From Cellulomonas persica (GTDB lineage: Bacteria > Actinomycetota > Actinomycetes > Actinomycetales > Cellulomonadaceae), in the NCBI RefSeq assembly GCF_007989825.1, contig NZ_BJUA01000013.1, positions 1 to 64,000 on the forward strand: a DNA stretch of 64,000 bases, in the 5' to 3' direction. The position numbers and the translations under genes were made by a program. Under the pieces are notes generated by a model. It ran no database searches and had not been told where the DNA came from. It worked only from the letters and a program-made list of their open reading frames with translations. Shown piece after piece: positions 57,365 through 64,000 of the stretch. The stretch's first letter is position 1; each line of letters starts with the position of its first letter.

Positions 57365-57951
57365 GGCACGCTCCCGGCGGGGTCGGGGTACTTCTCGTCG
57401 ATCGCGTCGAAGAACATCGAGCCCGTCGACAGGCCGCAGAACAACAGCTGCGAGAGCTGCGCGTCGGTCGCGCCGTGCTCGAGGTCGGTGGCGACCTCGG
57501 AGACGACGTGCACGCGGCCGTTGTCACGCACGCGCACGTACGCCTTGGGCCAGATGCGGTCGGCGTTCCACTCGTTGCACAGGTCGAGGACCTCTTCGAG
57601 GCGCTCGATCGCGATCTCGCGGTGCCACTGGCCCCGGATCTGCAGGATCTCCGCGCTCTCGCCGAACAGGAAGAAGTAGAACAGCCGACCGCGCCACAGG
57701 CCGCCGAGGTCTCCGTCGTTGTCGACGAAGTAGCTGAAGTGGTTGTCCGCCATCCACGCGGCGATCCGTGCGGGCGTCACCGGGCGCGGGTGGTCGGCGG
57801 CCGGCTCGGCGACACCGAGCTCGCGTGCGAGCAGGCGCGTGACGTTCGCGTGGAGCTCGTCGTCGGAGGGCTCGGGCCCGGCCGCCGGGGCGTCGGCGGA
57901 CGCGCGCCGACGACGCCACCACGGGCGGTGCTCGTCGTGCTGCGCGACCAT
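57361..57951 (-). CDS. YbjN-domain protein, copy 2
   Basis: The 196-residue product opens with a basic tail (HRPWWRRRRAS) and then carries the shared core: VDNDGDLGGLWRGRLFYFFL, AEILQIRGQW, CNEWNADRIWPKAYVR and TDAQLSQLLFCGLSTG, ending DEKYPDP. It is the first gene of a two-gene minus-strand unit with copy 1. TAGTGT lies 7 nt before the ATG, so the mRNA is probably leaderless. It diverges from copy 3 across 154 nt. Confidence 0.78.
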   Translation of the reverse strand: MVAQHDEHRPWWRRRRASADAPAAGPEPSDDELHANVTRLLARELGVAEPAADHPRPVTPARIAAWMADNHFSYFVDNDGDLGGLWRGRLFYFFLFGESAEILQIRGQWHREIAIERLEEVLDLCNEWNADRIWPKAYVRVRDNGRVHVVSEVATDLEHGATDAQLSQLLFCGLSTGSMFFDAIDEKYPDPAGSVP

Positions 57952-57958
57952 GGGGGCG

Positions 57959-57964
57959 ACACTA
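57959..57964 (-). promoter_or_regulatory. -10 box of YbjN copy 2, leaderless
   Basis: TAGTGT on the minus strand ends 7 nt before the ATG at 57951. Confidence 0.5.
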
Positions 57965-58053
57965 CCCGCGCACGTCCCGCGGATCGCGGTGGGTGTCCCA
58001 GAGCGTGGACGCGTCGCGTCACGCCCGGTTCGCGGGCCCCGGCGCACGCGGGC

Positions 58054-58059
58054 TAGGGT
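58054..58059 (+). promoter_or_regulatory. -10 box of YbjN copy 3
   Basis: TAGGGT lies 46 nt before the ATG at 58106, leaving a short leader with a GAGGACGG site. Confidence 0.45.
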
Positions 58060-58105
58060 CGCCACGATCCGCCAGCCGGGTCCCGAGACGACGAGGACGG
58101 TGCCC

Positions 58106-58663
58106 ATGGGCCTCTTCAGCAAGCACGACGCGCCCGAGCGCACCCCGCAGCAGACGCCCGAGCCGCGCGAGCTCGCGCCGCTCACGCACGAGCGGATCAC
58201 CGCGACGCTGGACGCGCACGGCTACCGCTACGCGATCGACGGCGACGGCGACATCGGCGGCATCTGGGACGACCACGTCTTCTACTTCGTGCGCATCGGG
58301 GCCGATCGTGAGTTCCTGCAGGTCCGCGGGCGCTGGACCCGCCCGCTGTCCGCCGAGCACTACCTCGAGGTCCTCGAGGTCGCGAACACGTGGAACACCG
58401 AGAAGGTGTTCCCGAAGACCTACGTGCGCGTCGAGGACGACCTGCTCGGCGTGTACGCCGAGCACGCGGTCGACTACCGGCCGGGCGTCTCCGACTCCCA
58501 GCTCGACCAGCACCTGGGTTGCGCGGTCTCCACGGCGCTCGCGTTCTTCTCGCACCTGGACGAGCAGTACCCGCAGGCGGTCGAGGAGCACCGTGCGCTC
58601 GCGGCAGCCGCTCGTGCGGCGGCGTCTGCGTCGGACGACGCCGACGAGCCCGGCCGCGCCTGA
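58106..58663 (+). CDS. YbjN-domain protein, copy 3
   Basis: The 185-residue product shows the same core in a more divergent form: IDGDGDIGGIWDDHVFYFVR, REFLQVRGRW, ANTWNTEKVFPKTYVR, SDSQLDQHLGCAVSTA and DEQYPQ. An Ala-rich acidic tail follows. It is transcribed divergently from copies 1 and 2, so the three genes share a control region. Function is unknown. Confidence 0.78.
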   Translation: MGLFSKHDAPERTPQQTPEPRELAPLTHERITATLDAHGYRYAIDGDGDIGGIWDDHVFYFVRIGADREFLQVRGRWTRPLSAEHYLEVLEVANTWNTEKVFPKTYVRVEDDLLGVYAEHAVDYRPGVSDSQLDQHLGCAVSTALAFFSHLDEQYPQAVEEHRALAAAARAAASASDDADEPGRA

Positions 58664-58685
58664 GCCGGCCGTACCCTTCCCGACG

Positions 58686-58763
58686 AGGTCTGCTCGACCA
58701 GGTCTGCGCCGGACCAGGGCGAGCGCTGAACCAGGGCAGCGCTGAACCGGGGCAGCCCGGACC
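58686..58763. repeat. Five degenerate 14-17-nt tandem repeats
   Basis: AGGTCTGC...GACC and AGGGCAGCGCTGAACC-like units run head to tail between YbjN copy 3 and the next gene. Each ends in ACC and most begin AGG. The gap 58664-58820 contains no gene. Confidence 0.65.
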
Positions 58764-58807
58764 GGGTCGGCCCGTCGCGCGTCGTCGGCCTGCGCGGCGA
58801 CCTCGGA

Positions 58808-58813
58808 TAGCGT
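58808..58813 (+). promoter_or_regulatory. -10 box of the dioxygenase-like gene, leaderless
   Basis: TAGCGT ends 7 nt before the ATG at 58821. Confidence 0.5.
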
Positions 58814-58820
58814 CGCCCCC

Positions 58821-59642
58821 ATGCTCGTCGCCGCCGCTCTCGTCCCGGACACCGCGCTGCTCGTGCCGGGCGTCTCCGGTCGCCAGGACGCCGCGGGCGG
58901 CCTGCGCGAGGCCGCGACGTCCGCGGTGCGCCGCGCGGTCGCGGGCGCCGAGCGCGTCGTCGTCGTCGCTCCCGGCCGTCCTGCGCGATCCCCGTCGCGG
59001 TCAAGGGCTGACGTGCTAACGGACGGCGAGACGGGACAGAGCACGGCCGTGCACGTCGTCGCGGTCGTCGGGCTGGTCCGTGCGACCCTCGCGGCGGCGG
59101 GCGTGCCGGACACGCTGCTCGCACCGGTCCCGCCGGTCGCGCTGGCGCCGCCTCCGCTGGACACCGGCACCGCGATCATGACGCCGGCGGCGGGGGTCTC
59201 GACCGCGGTGGCGCTGCGCCTGCTCGCCGCGGCGGGCGGTGCGGCGACGCACGCCGTGGAGACCACCGGCACCGACGGCACAGCGCTGCGTGCGCTCGGC
59301 GCGCGGCTCGTCGCGGGAACCGGACGAGACGCGCTCGTCGTCGTCGGTTCCGCGTCCGGCCGGCACGGCCCCGACGCGCCGCTGGCCGACGACCCCGACG
59401 CGCTCGCGTACGACGACGCACTCGTCGCCGACCTCCGGACGGCGGACCCCGCGGCGCGCGAACGCCTCGCGGCGCTCGACCCCCACCGGGCCGCGGGGCT
59501 CGCGGTCACCGGCTGGGGTCCGTGGCAGGTGCTCGTCGGCGCGGCCGGGCCACGCACCGTGGTGCGTGCCGACGTCGCGGGGGATGTGCTGCTCGGCGCG
59601 CAGCACGTCGTCGGGACGTGGCACGTCGAGGCCCCGGCATGA
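58821..59642 (+). CDS. Class III extradiol dioxygenase-like protein, probably inactive
   Basis: The 273-residue product resembles the LigB-like proteins that actinobacteria carry upstream of miaA: MLVAAALVPDTALLVPGVSG at the start, a central VVVVAPGRP strand, and GRDALVVVGSASGRHGPDAP near residue 170. In active class III enzymes the first motif carries an iron-binding His (CPHPPLL-like); here the place reads VPDTALL, so that His is missing. A structural or regulatory role is more likely than ring cleavage. Its stop overlaps the miaA ATG in an ATGA. Confidence 0.65.
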   Translation: MLVAAALVPDTALLVPGVSGRQDAAGGLREAATSAVRRAVAGAERVVVVAPGRPARSPSRSRADVLTDGETGQSTAVHVVAVVGLVRATLAAAGVPDTLLAPVPPVALAPPPLDTGTAIMTPAAGVSTAVALRLLAAAGGAATHAVETTGTDGTALRALGARLVAGTGRDALVVVGSASGRHGPDAPLADDPDALAYDDALVADLRTADPAARERLAALDPHRAAGLAVTGWGPWQVLVGAAGPRTVVRADVAGDVLLGAQHVVGTWHVEAPA

Positions 59643-60598
59643 GCGCGCTCGTCGTCGCCGTCGTCGGCCCGACCGCGACCGGCAAGTCCGACCTGGCCGT
59701 CGAGCTCGCGCTCGCACTGGGCGGTGAGGTGCTCAACGCCGACGCGCTGCAGCTCTACCGCGGCATGGACGTCGGCACCGCCAAGATGACACCCGACGAA
59801 CGCCGGGGCGTGCCCCACCACCTGCTCGACGTGCTCGACCCCCTCGAGGAGGCGTCGGTCGCCGACTACCAGGCGCTCGCGCGCGCGGCGATCGACGACT
59901 GCACCGCGCGCGGCGCGCGTGTGGTCGCCGCGGGCGGCTCGGGCCTGTACGTGCGCGCACTGCTCGACCACATGGAGTTCCCGGGGACCGACCCGGACGT
60001 GCGGGCGCGCCTGGAGGCACGCGTCGAGGCCGAGGGGTCGCGCGCGCTGCACGACGAGCTCGCGCGCCTCGACCCCGACGCGGCCGCCGCGATCGGACCG
60101 CGCAACGCGCGACGCGTCGTGCGCGCGCTCGAGGTCATCGAGCTCACCGGCAGGCGGTACTCGGCGTCCCTGCCGCAGCACGTGTACGAGGTCCCCGCCG
60201 TGCAGATCGGCCTCGACTGCGATCGTGCGGTGCTCGACGAGCGGGTCGCGGCGCGCACCCGGCACATGTTCGATCGTGGCCTCGTCGCCGAGGTCGAGGG
60301 ACTGCTCGCGCACGGGCTGGGCCGCACCGCAGCGCGCGCCGTGGGCTACGCCGAGACGGCCGCGATGCTGCGCGGTGAGCTCACGCCCGACGAGGCACGC
60401 GAGGCGATCACGGCCGGGACGCGACGCCTGGCGCGCAAGCAGATGGGCTGGTTCGGCCGCGACCCGCGCGTGCACTGGCTCGACGCGCAGGACCCGGACC
60501 TCGTCGGCAAGGCCCTCGCGCTGGTCGCGGAGGCGGACGCCGGCCGTCTCGGACTCGCCACGGACGACCCGGCGCCCCGCCGTAGTCTGGGCTCATGA
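59639..60598 (+). CDS. miaA: tRNA dimethylallyltransferase
   Basis: MiaA transfers an isopentenyl group to A37 of tRNAs, making the substrate for MiaB. The 319-residue product has the P-loop GPTATGKSDLAVELA, NADALQLYRGMDVGTAK, the catalytic Asp in that block, GVPHHLLDVL, AAGGSGLYVRALLD, and TRRLARKQMGWFGRD. The ATG overlaps the previous stop, and its own stop overlaps the dapF ATG in an ATGA. dapF also has its own -10 box inside the miaA 3' end. Confidence 0.95.
   Translation: MSALVVAVVGPTATGKSDLAVELALALGGEVLNADALQLYRGMDVGTAKMTPDERRGVPHHLLDVLDPLEEASVADYQALARAAIDDCTARGARVVAAGGSGLYVRALLDHMEFPGTDPDVRARLEARVEAEGSRALHDELARLDPDAAAAIGPRNARRVVRALEVIELTGRRYSASLPQHVYEVPAVQIGLDCDRAVLDERVAARTRHMFDRGLVAEVEGLLAHGLGRTAARAVGYAETAAMLRGELTPDEAREAITAGTRRLARKQMGWFGRDPRVHWLDAQDPDLVGKALALVAEADAGRLGLATDDPAPRRSLGS
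60583..60588 (+). promoter_or_regulatory. Internal -10 box of dapF inside miaA
   Basis: TAGTCT ends 6 nt before the dapF ATG at 60595, within the last codons of miaA. dapF may be made both by coupling and from a leaderless mRNA. Confidence 0.5.
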
Positions 60599-61584
60599 CG
60601 ACAGCCGTGCGCACGTCGCTCGACGACGGGACCGGCGCGCCCGCGCGCCCCGACGGCCTCCTGCACGTCACCAAGGGCCACGGCACGCAGAACGACTTCG
60701 TGCTGGTCGACGACCGCGACGGTCGCCTCGACCTCGGCGCCGACCTCGTGCGGGCGCTCGCGGACCGGCGCGCGGGTGTCGGCGGGGACGGCGTCATCCG
60801 CCTGGTCGCGAGCCGGCACGTGCCGGAGGGTGCCGCGCTGCTCGCCGACGCACCCGAGGCGCAGTGGTTCATGGACTACCGCAACGCCGACGGCTCGGTC
60901 GCGGAGATGTGCGGCAACGGCGTGCGCGTGTTCGCGCTCTACCTGGACCGGCTCGGGCTGTGGCCCCAGGCCGGCGAGGTCGCGGTGGGCACGCGCGCCG
61001 GCGTCATGCGCGTGCGCCGGGTCGCCGCGCCGCAGGGCGTCGGGGACGGCGCGTGGTTCGCGTTCGACATCGGTCGCTGGCACCTGCCCGGCGGGCGTGC
61101 CGCGGCCGAGGCAGGGTTCGACGCCGAGGTCGCGGTCACCGGGCTGGACGTGGTCCGCCCGGCGCTGTCCGTCGACGTCGGCAACCCGCACAGCGTGCTC
61201 GCGCTGCCGGACGTGGCCGAGCTGGACGCCCTGGACCTGACGCGGGCCCCGCAGGTGCAGCCGGTGCCGCCGCACGGGACGAACGTCGAGATCGTCGTCC
61301 CGCTCGGGGAGGCCGTCGTGGACGGGCGTACGACGGGACGGGTGCGCATGCGCGTGCACGAGCGCGGCGTGGGGGAGACCCGCTCGTGCGGCACGGGTGC
61401 GGTCGCCGCCGCGATGGCCGTCCGGACGTGGGCGGGCGCCGGCGCGCCCGATACCTGGCTCGTCGACGTGCCGGGCGGCACGGTGCGCGTGACCGCGCTG
61501 GGCGACGACCACGCCGAGCTGGCCGGTCCCGCCGTGCTCGTGGGCGAGATGGACGTCGACCTCACCGCGCTGCTCAGCCGGTGA
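60595..61584 (+). CDS. dapF: Diaminopimelate epimerase
   Basis: DapF turns LL- into meso-diaminopimelate for cell wall and lysine. The 329-residue product has both catalytic cysteines: MCGNGVRVFA with the first and ETRSCGTGAVAAAMA with the second. KGHGTQNDFVLVDD at the start and VGNPHSVLAL are also conserved. It is longer than the 275-residue enteric enzyme, as in other actinobacteria. It overlaps miaA upstream (ATGA) and the thioredoxin gene downstream (GTGA). Confidence 0.95.
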   Translation: MTTAVRTSLDDGTGAPARPDGLLHVTKGHGTQNDFVLVDDRDGRLDLGADLVRALADRRAGVGGDGVIRLVASRHVPEGAALLADAPEAQWFMDYRNADGSVAEMCGNGVRVFALYLDRLGLWPQAGEVAVGTRAGVMRVRRVAAPQGVGDGAWFAFDIGRWHLPGGRAAAEAGFDAEVAVTGLDVVRPALSVDVGNPHSVLALPDVAELDALDLTRAPQVQPVPPHGTNVEIVVPLGEAVVDGRTTGRVRMRVHERGVGETRSCGTGAVAAAMAVRTWAGAGAPDTWLVDVPGGTVRVTALGDDHAELAGPAVLVGEMDVDLTALLSR

Positions 61585-61958
61585 GCACCGCCGGACCGGC
61601 GGCGGCGTCGGCGCATGCCGTGGAACCTCCGACGGTCCTCACGTCCGACGACCTCGGGGTCGAGCTCGGTCCGCGCGCGACCGTCGTCGAGCTGTCGAGC
61701 ACGTTCTGCCAGCCGTGCCGGATGGCGCGCGTGGTGCTGCAGCGCGCGGTCGAGACGACCCACGGCGTGCGGCTCGTCGAGCTCGACGTCGCCGGCTCGC
61801 GTGGCGAGGCGCTCGGCGCCCGGCTGGGCGTCCTGAGCACGCCCACGGTCCTGGTGCTCGACTCCCGCGGGCGGATCCGCGACCGCGCGGCCGGCGTCCC
61901 GCGGCTCGCTCAGGTGCGCGCGACGCTCGAGTCGGTCGGGGTGTCTGACGACCGCTGA
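61581..61958 (+). CDS. Thioredoxin-like protein
   Basis: The 125-residue product has a thioredoxin fold with the active site FCQPCRMARVVLQ, LVELDVAG, the cis-Pro in LSTPTVLVLD and a C-terminal GVPRLAQVRATLE helix. C-Q-P-C is an uncommon active site, differing from the usual CGPC. The GTG overlaps the dapF stop, so it is the last gene of a coupled four-gene unit. The last 49 nt overlap the convergent MFS gene. Partners are unknown. Confidence 0.85.
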   Translation: MSTAGPAAASAHAVEPPTVLTSDDLGVELGPRATVVELSSTFCQPCRMARVVLQRAVETTHGVRLVELDVAGSRGEALGARLGVLSTPTVLVLDSRGRIRDRAAGVPRLAQVRATLESVGVSDDR

Positions 61959-63439
61959 GCCGCGCCGGTGCGTACGTCGTCCGGCGCGTCCTCGGCGACG
62001 TTCGCGCTCGCGCCGGCGTGCCCGTGCGCCGCGCGAGGCGTGACGCGCGCGGCCAGGAGTGCCGCGCCCGCGGCGAGCGCCGCCGTGAGCGCGAAGCACG
62101 CGACGTAGGGCGTGGCGCCGCCGCGCGACGAGACGGCCGCGAACAGCACGCCCGTGACCGCGAGGGCCAGCGACGCCCCGATGGAGTCGGAGACCGACAG
62201 CGCCGAGCTGTTGGTGCCCGCGGCACGGCCCGTGGAGTACCGCAGCACGAGCACGGTCTGGCGCGCGTACGTCAGGCCCATGCCGAAGCCTGCGACCGCC
62301 CACGCGACGACGAGCAGCGGGATCGGGGCGTGGACGGCGGCGCCGACTCCGGTCCCCGCGATGCCGACCGTCACGATCAGGGTGCCGACCTGGATGGCGC
62401 GCGCGTGCGGCAGCCGCTCGCCGAGCCGGCCCTGCACCCAGGCGGCGCTCGCCCACGTGAGGGCCGCGGCGGTCAGGGACACGCCCGCGAACGTGGCGGC
62501 GACGTCGTACCGGCGGGTCAGCAGGTACGGCAGGTACACCTCCGCGGCGAAGAACGCGCCCGCGAGCAGGCCGCGGTCGGCGATCACCGCGGGCAGGCCG
62601 CGTGCCGCGCGCAGCGTGCCGGGAGGGACCAGGCGTGACAGTGCACCCAGCGCGACCGCGACGCCGACGAGCGCGACGACGACCGTCGCGGCCCCGCCGA
62701 TCTCGCCGCTGACGCCGAGGACCAGCACGGCGACGGCGGCGAGCACCGCCCACGCGATCCGTCGCGCACCGGCGACCGTCGTGGGCGCGTCGTCGGCGGC
62801 GCGTCCTGCCGGCGTGAGCCCGTCGGGCGCGGGCTCGGGGTGCTCGGGTGGTCCGAGCGACCGGACGCGCGCCAGGACGACCGTCGCGATCGGCGGGACG
62901 ATGAGCGCGACCCCGAGGAACACCCACCGCCAGTCGAGGTGCTCGGTGACGAACCCCGCGACGGGTGGTCCGACGAGCGACGGGACGACCCACGCAGCGG
63001 AGAATCCCGCGAACACCCGCGGGTGCAGCGCGCCGGGGTAGAGCCGCGCGACGACGACGTACGACACGACGGTGAGCGCGCCGCCGCCCAGACCCTGCAG
63101 GAGCCGACCGCCGGCGAGCACGACCATCGTCGGCGCGGTGCCCGCGACGACCAGCCCGACGACGAACGCGATCGCGGCGGCCAGCAGCGGGCGCGCAGGC
63201 CCGGCCCGGTCCGCCCAGGCGCCCGCGGTGACCATCCCCACGACGCCCGATGCCAGCGGCGCGGCGAACGCGACGGCGTACAGCGCGGCGCCGTCGAGCT
63301 CGAGCGAGACCGTCGGCATGACGGTCGTCACGGCGAGGGACTCGAAGGCGGCGAGGAACACCAGGGCGCACATCGCCCAGGTCGTCGCGCGCAGGCGGAC
63401 CCAGGCCGCACGCGCGTCGTCGGTCAGGACGGAGGGCAT
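61910..63439 (-). CDS. MFS transporter
   Basis: The 509-residue membrane protein has about 12-14 helices. TM1 has FLAAFESLAVTTVMPTVSLE, motif A is degenerate (AGAWADRAGPARPLL), GGRLLQGLGGGALTVVSYVV and VGPPVAGFVTEHLDWRWVFL follow, giving an export-type profile. The C-terminal 40 residues are charged and Ala-rich. The substrate is unknown; drug or metabolite export is likely. It overlaps the thioredoxin gene tail to tail by 49 nt. TAGGCT lies 6 nt before the ATG. Confidence 0.85.
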   Translation of the reverse strand: MPSVLTDDARAAWVRLRATTWAMCALVFLAAFESLAVTTVMPTVSLELDGAALYAVAFAAPLASGVVGMVTAGAWADRAGPARPLLAAAIAFVVGLVVAGTAPTMVVLAGGRLLQGLGGGALTVVSYVVVARLYPGALHPRVFAGFSAAWVVPSLVGPPVAGFVTEHLDWRWVFLGVALIVPPIATVVLARVRSLGPPEHPEPAPDGLTPAGRAADDAPTTVAGARRIAWAVLAAVAVLVLGVSGEIGGAATVVVALVGVAVALGALSRLVPPGTLRAARGLPAVIADRGLLAGAFFAAEVYLPYLLTRRYDVAATFAGVSLTAAALTWASAAWVQGRLGERLPHARAIQVGTLIVTVGIAGTGVGAAVHAPIPLLVVAWAVAGFGMGLTYARQTVLVLRYSTGRAAGTNSSALSVSDSIGASLALAVTGVLFAAVSSRGGATPYVACFALTAALAAGAALLAARVTPRAAHGHAGASANVAEDAPDDVRTGAAQRSSDTPTDSSVART

Positions 63440-63445
63440 CCCGGC

Positions 63446-63451
63446 AGCCTA
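63446..63451 (-). promoter_or_regulatory. -10 box of the MFS gene, leaderless
   Basis: TAGGCT on the minus strand ends 6 nt before the ATG at 63439. Confidence 0.55.
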
Positions 63452-63473
63452 GGCGCCGGTGCCGACAGAGCCG

Positions 63474-64000
63474 TCAGGCGCTCCCGTCGGCCGACGTGAC
63501 CTCCAGCACGCGGAAGCCCTTGGCGCTCGCGACACGCTCCACGGTCGCGCGTCCCTCGAGCTGCTCGGCGAGCCATCGCTGCAGCGAGTCGGCGCCCAGG
63601 TTCTTGCCGACGACGAGCGAGGCCACGCCACCCGGAGCCAGACGCGGCAGCCATCGCAGCAGCAGCTCGTGCAGCGCCTGCTTGCCGACGCGGATCGGCG
63701 GGTTCGACCAGATGGCGGCGAAGCGCACGTCGGCCGGCACGGCGTCCGGCTGCACGGCACGCACGTTCGCCGCACCCGCCGCCGCCGCGTTGTGCCGCAC
63801 AAGGTCGAGCGCCCGCTCGTTCACGTCGACGGCCCACACGCGCGCGCCCGGCGAGCGCAGCGCGAGCTCGAGCGCGAGCGGACCCCACCCGCAGCCGAGG
63901 TCGAGCAGGTCGCCCGCGGCCGGTGGCGGGGGCACCTCGTCCAGCAGGACCCGTGTCGCGTGGTCCACGTGGTCGGGTGAGAAGACCCCGCCCGCCGTCT
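63474..64000 (-). CDS. RsmC-like class I SAM methyltransferase, partial
   Basis: The reading frame is open to the window edge, so the N terminus is missing. About 175 residues remain. FSPDHVDHATRVLLDEVP opens the domain, followed by the SAM motif LLDLGCGWGPLALELALRSP, AVDVNERAL, the catalytic NPPI in WSNPPIRVGK and LVVGKNLGAD. NPPI marks an amino-group methyltransferase, and the order fits RsmC/RlmG-type guanine-N2 rRNA enzymes. The exact rRNA target is uncertain. An ATG at 63968 is internal, not the true start. Confidence 0.85.
   Translation of the reverse strand, partial: TAGGVFSPDHVDHATRVLLDEVPPPPAAGDLLDLGCGWGPLALELALRSPGARVWAVDVNERALDLVRHNAAAAGAANVRAVQPDAVPADVRFAAIWSNPPIRVGKQALHELLLRWLPRLAPGGVASLVVGKNLGADSLQRWLAEQLEGRATVERVASAKGFRVLEVTSADGSA

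Overview
The window is chromosomal DNA from a very GC-rich actinobacterium. The best fit is a Cellulomonas-like member of the Cellulomonadaceae. The evidence is a CenC-type multidomain GH9 cellulase, frequent GTG/TTG starts, and actinobacterial gene orders: rbfA-truB-ribF-rpsO-pnp, thyA-folA-dapA-rnj-ftsK, pgsA-cinA-clgR, DUF3046-recA-recX-rny and miaB-miaA-dapF. The species assignment is inference; no rRNA, tRNA, CRISPR array, insertion sequence or prophage was found.

Layout. (1) 1-14070 is a translation and RNA block (rbfA, truB, ribF, rpsO, pnp, then an M16 peptidase) interrupted by accessory genes. These are a divergent MFS/TetR drug-efflux pair, the secreted cellulase cenC, and a secreted CAP-domain protein. 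(2) 14221-22335 holds a large secreted subtilase with RTX-type calcium repeats facing an AraC-like regulator, then dapB, a small membrane protein, a GNAT enzyme, a YqhA-type membrane protein and an AzlCD exporter. (3) 22395-34698 is thyA-folA-dapA-rnj, a GlxA-type regulator with a divergent metallo-beta-lactamase-fold protein, an EamA transporter, then ftsK translationally coupled to a PAS-GGDEF-EAL cyclic-di-GMP enzyme. (4) 34734-51418 carries a CapA-like protein, pgsA-cinA-clgR, the DNA-repair pair nei-lhr, DUF3046, a membrane phosphodiesterase, another MBL protein, and recA-recX-rny with a LexA box. (5) 51513-64000 has a gluABCD glutamate uptake operon, miaB, three YbjN paralogues, a degenerate dioxygenase-like gene coupled to miaA-dapF-thioredoxin, a second MFS exporter and an RsmC-like methyltransferase cut by the window end.

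Themes. Three lysine/diaminopimelate genes (dapB, dapA, dapF), nucleotide synthesis (thyA, folA), tRNA modification (miaB, miaA), RNA decay (pnp, rnj, rny) and DNA repair (nei, lhr, recA, recX) dominate. Many genes have a TAnnnT -10 hexamer 6-8 nt before the start codon, so leaderless transcription looks common. Transcription units overlap by ATGA/GTGA and are separated by GC-rich hairpins without U tracts. Several short tandem repeats sit between genes or in linkers. The least understood coding content is the YbjN triplet around 56846-58663, the holin-like/phosphodiesterase fusion and the secreted RTX subtilase.
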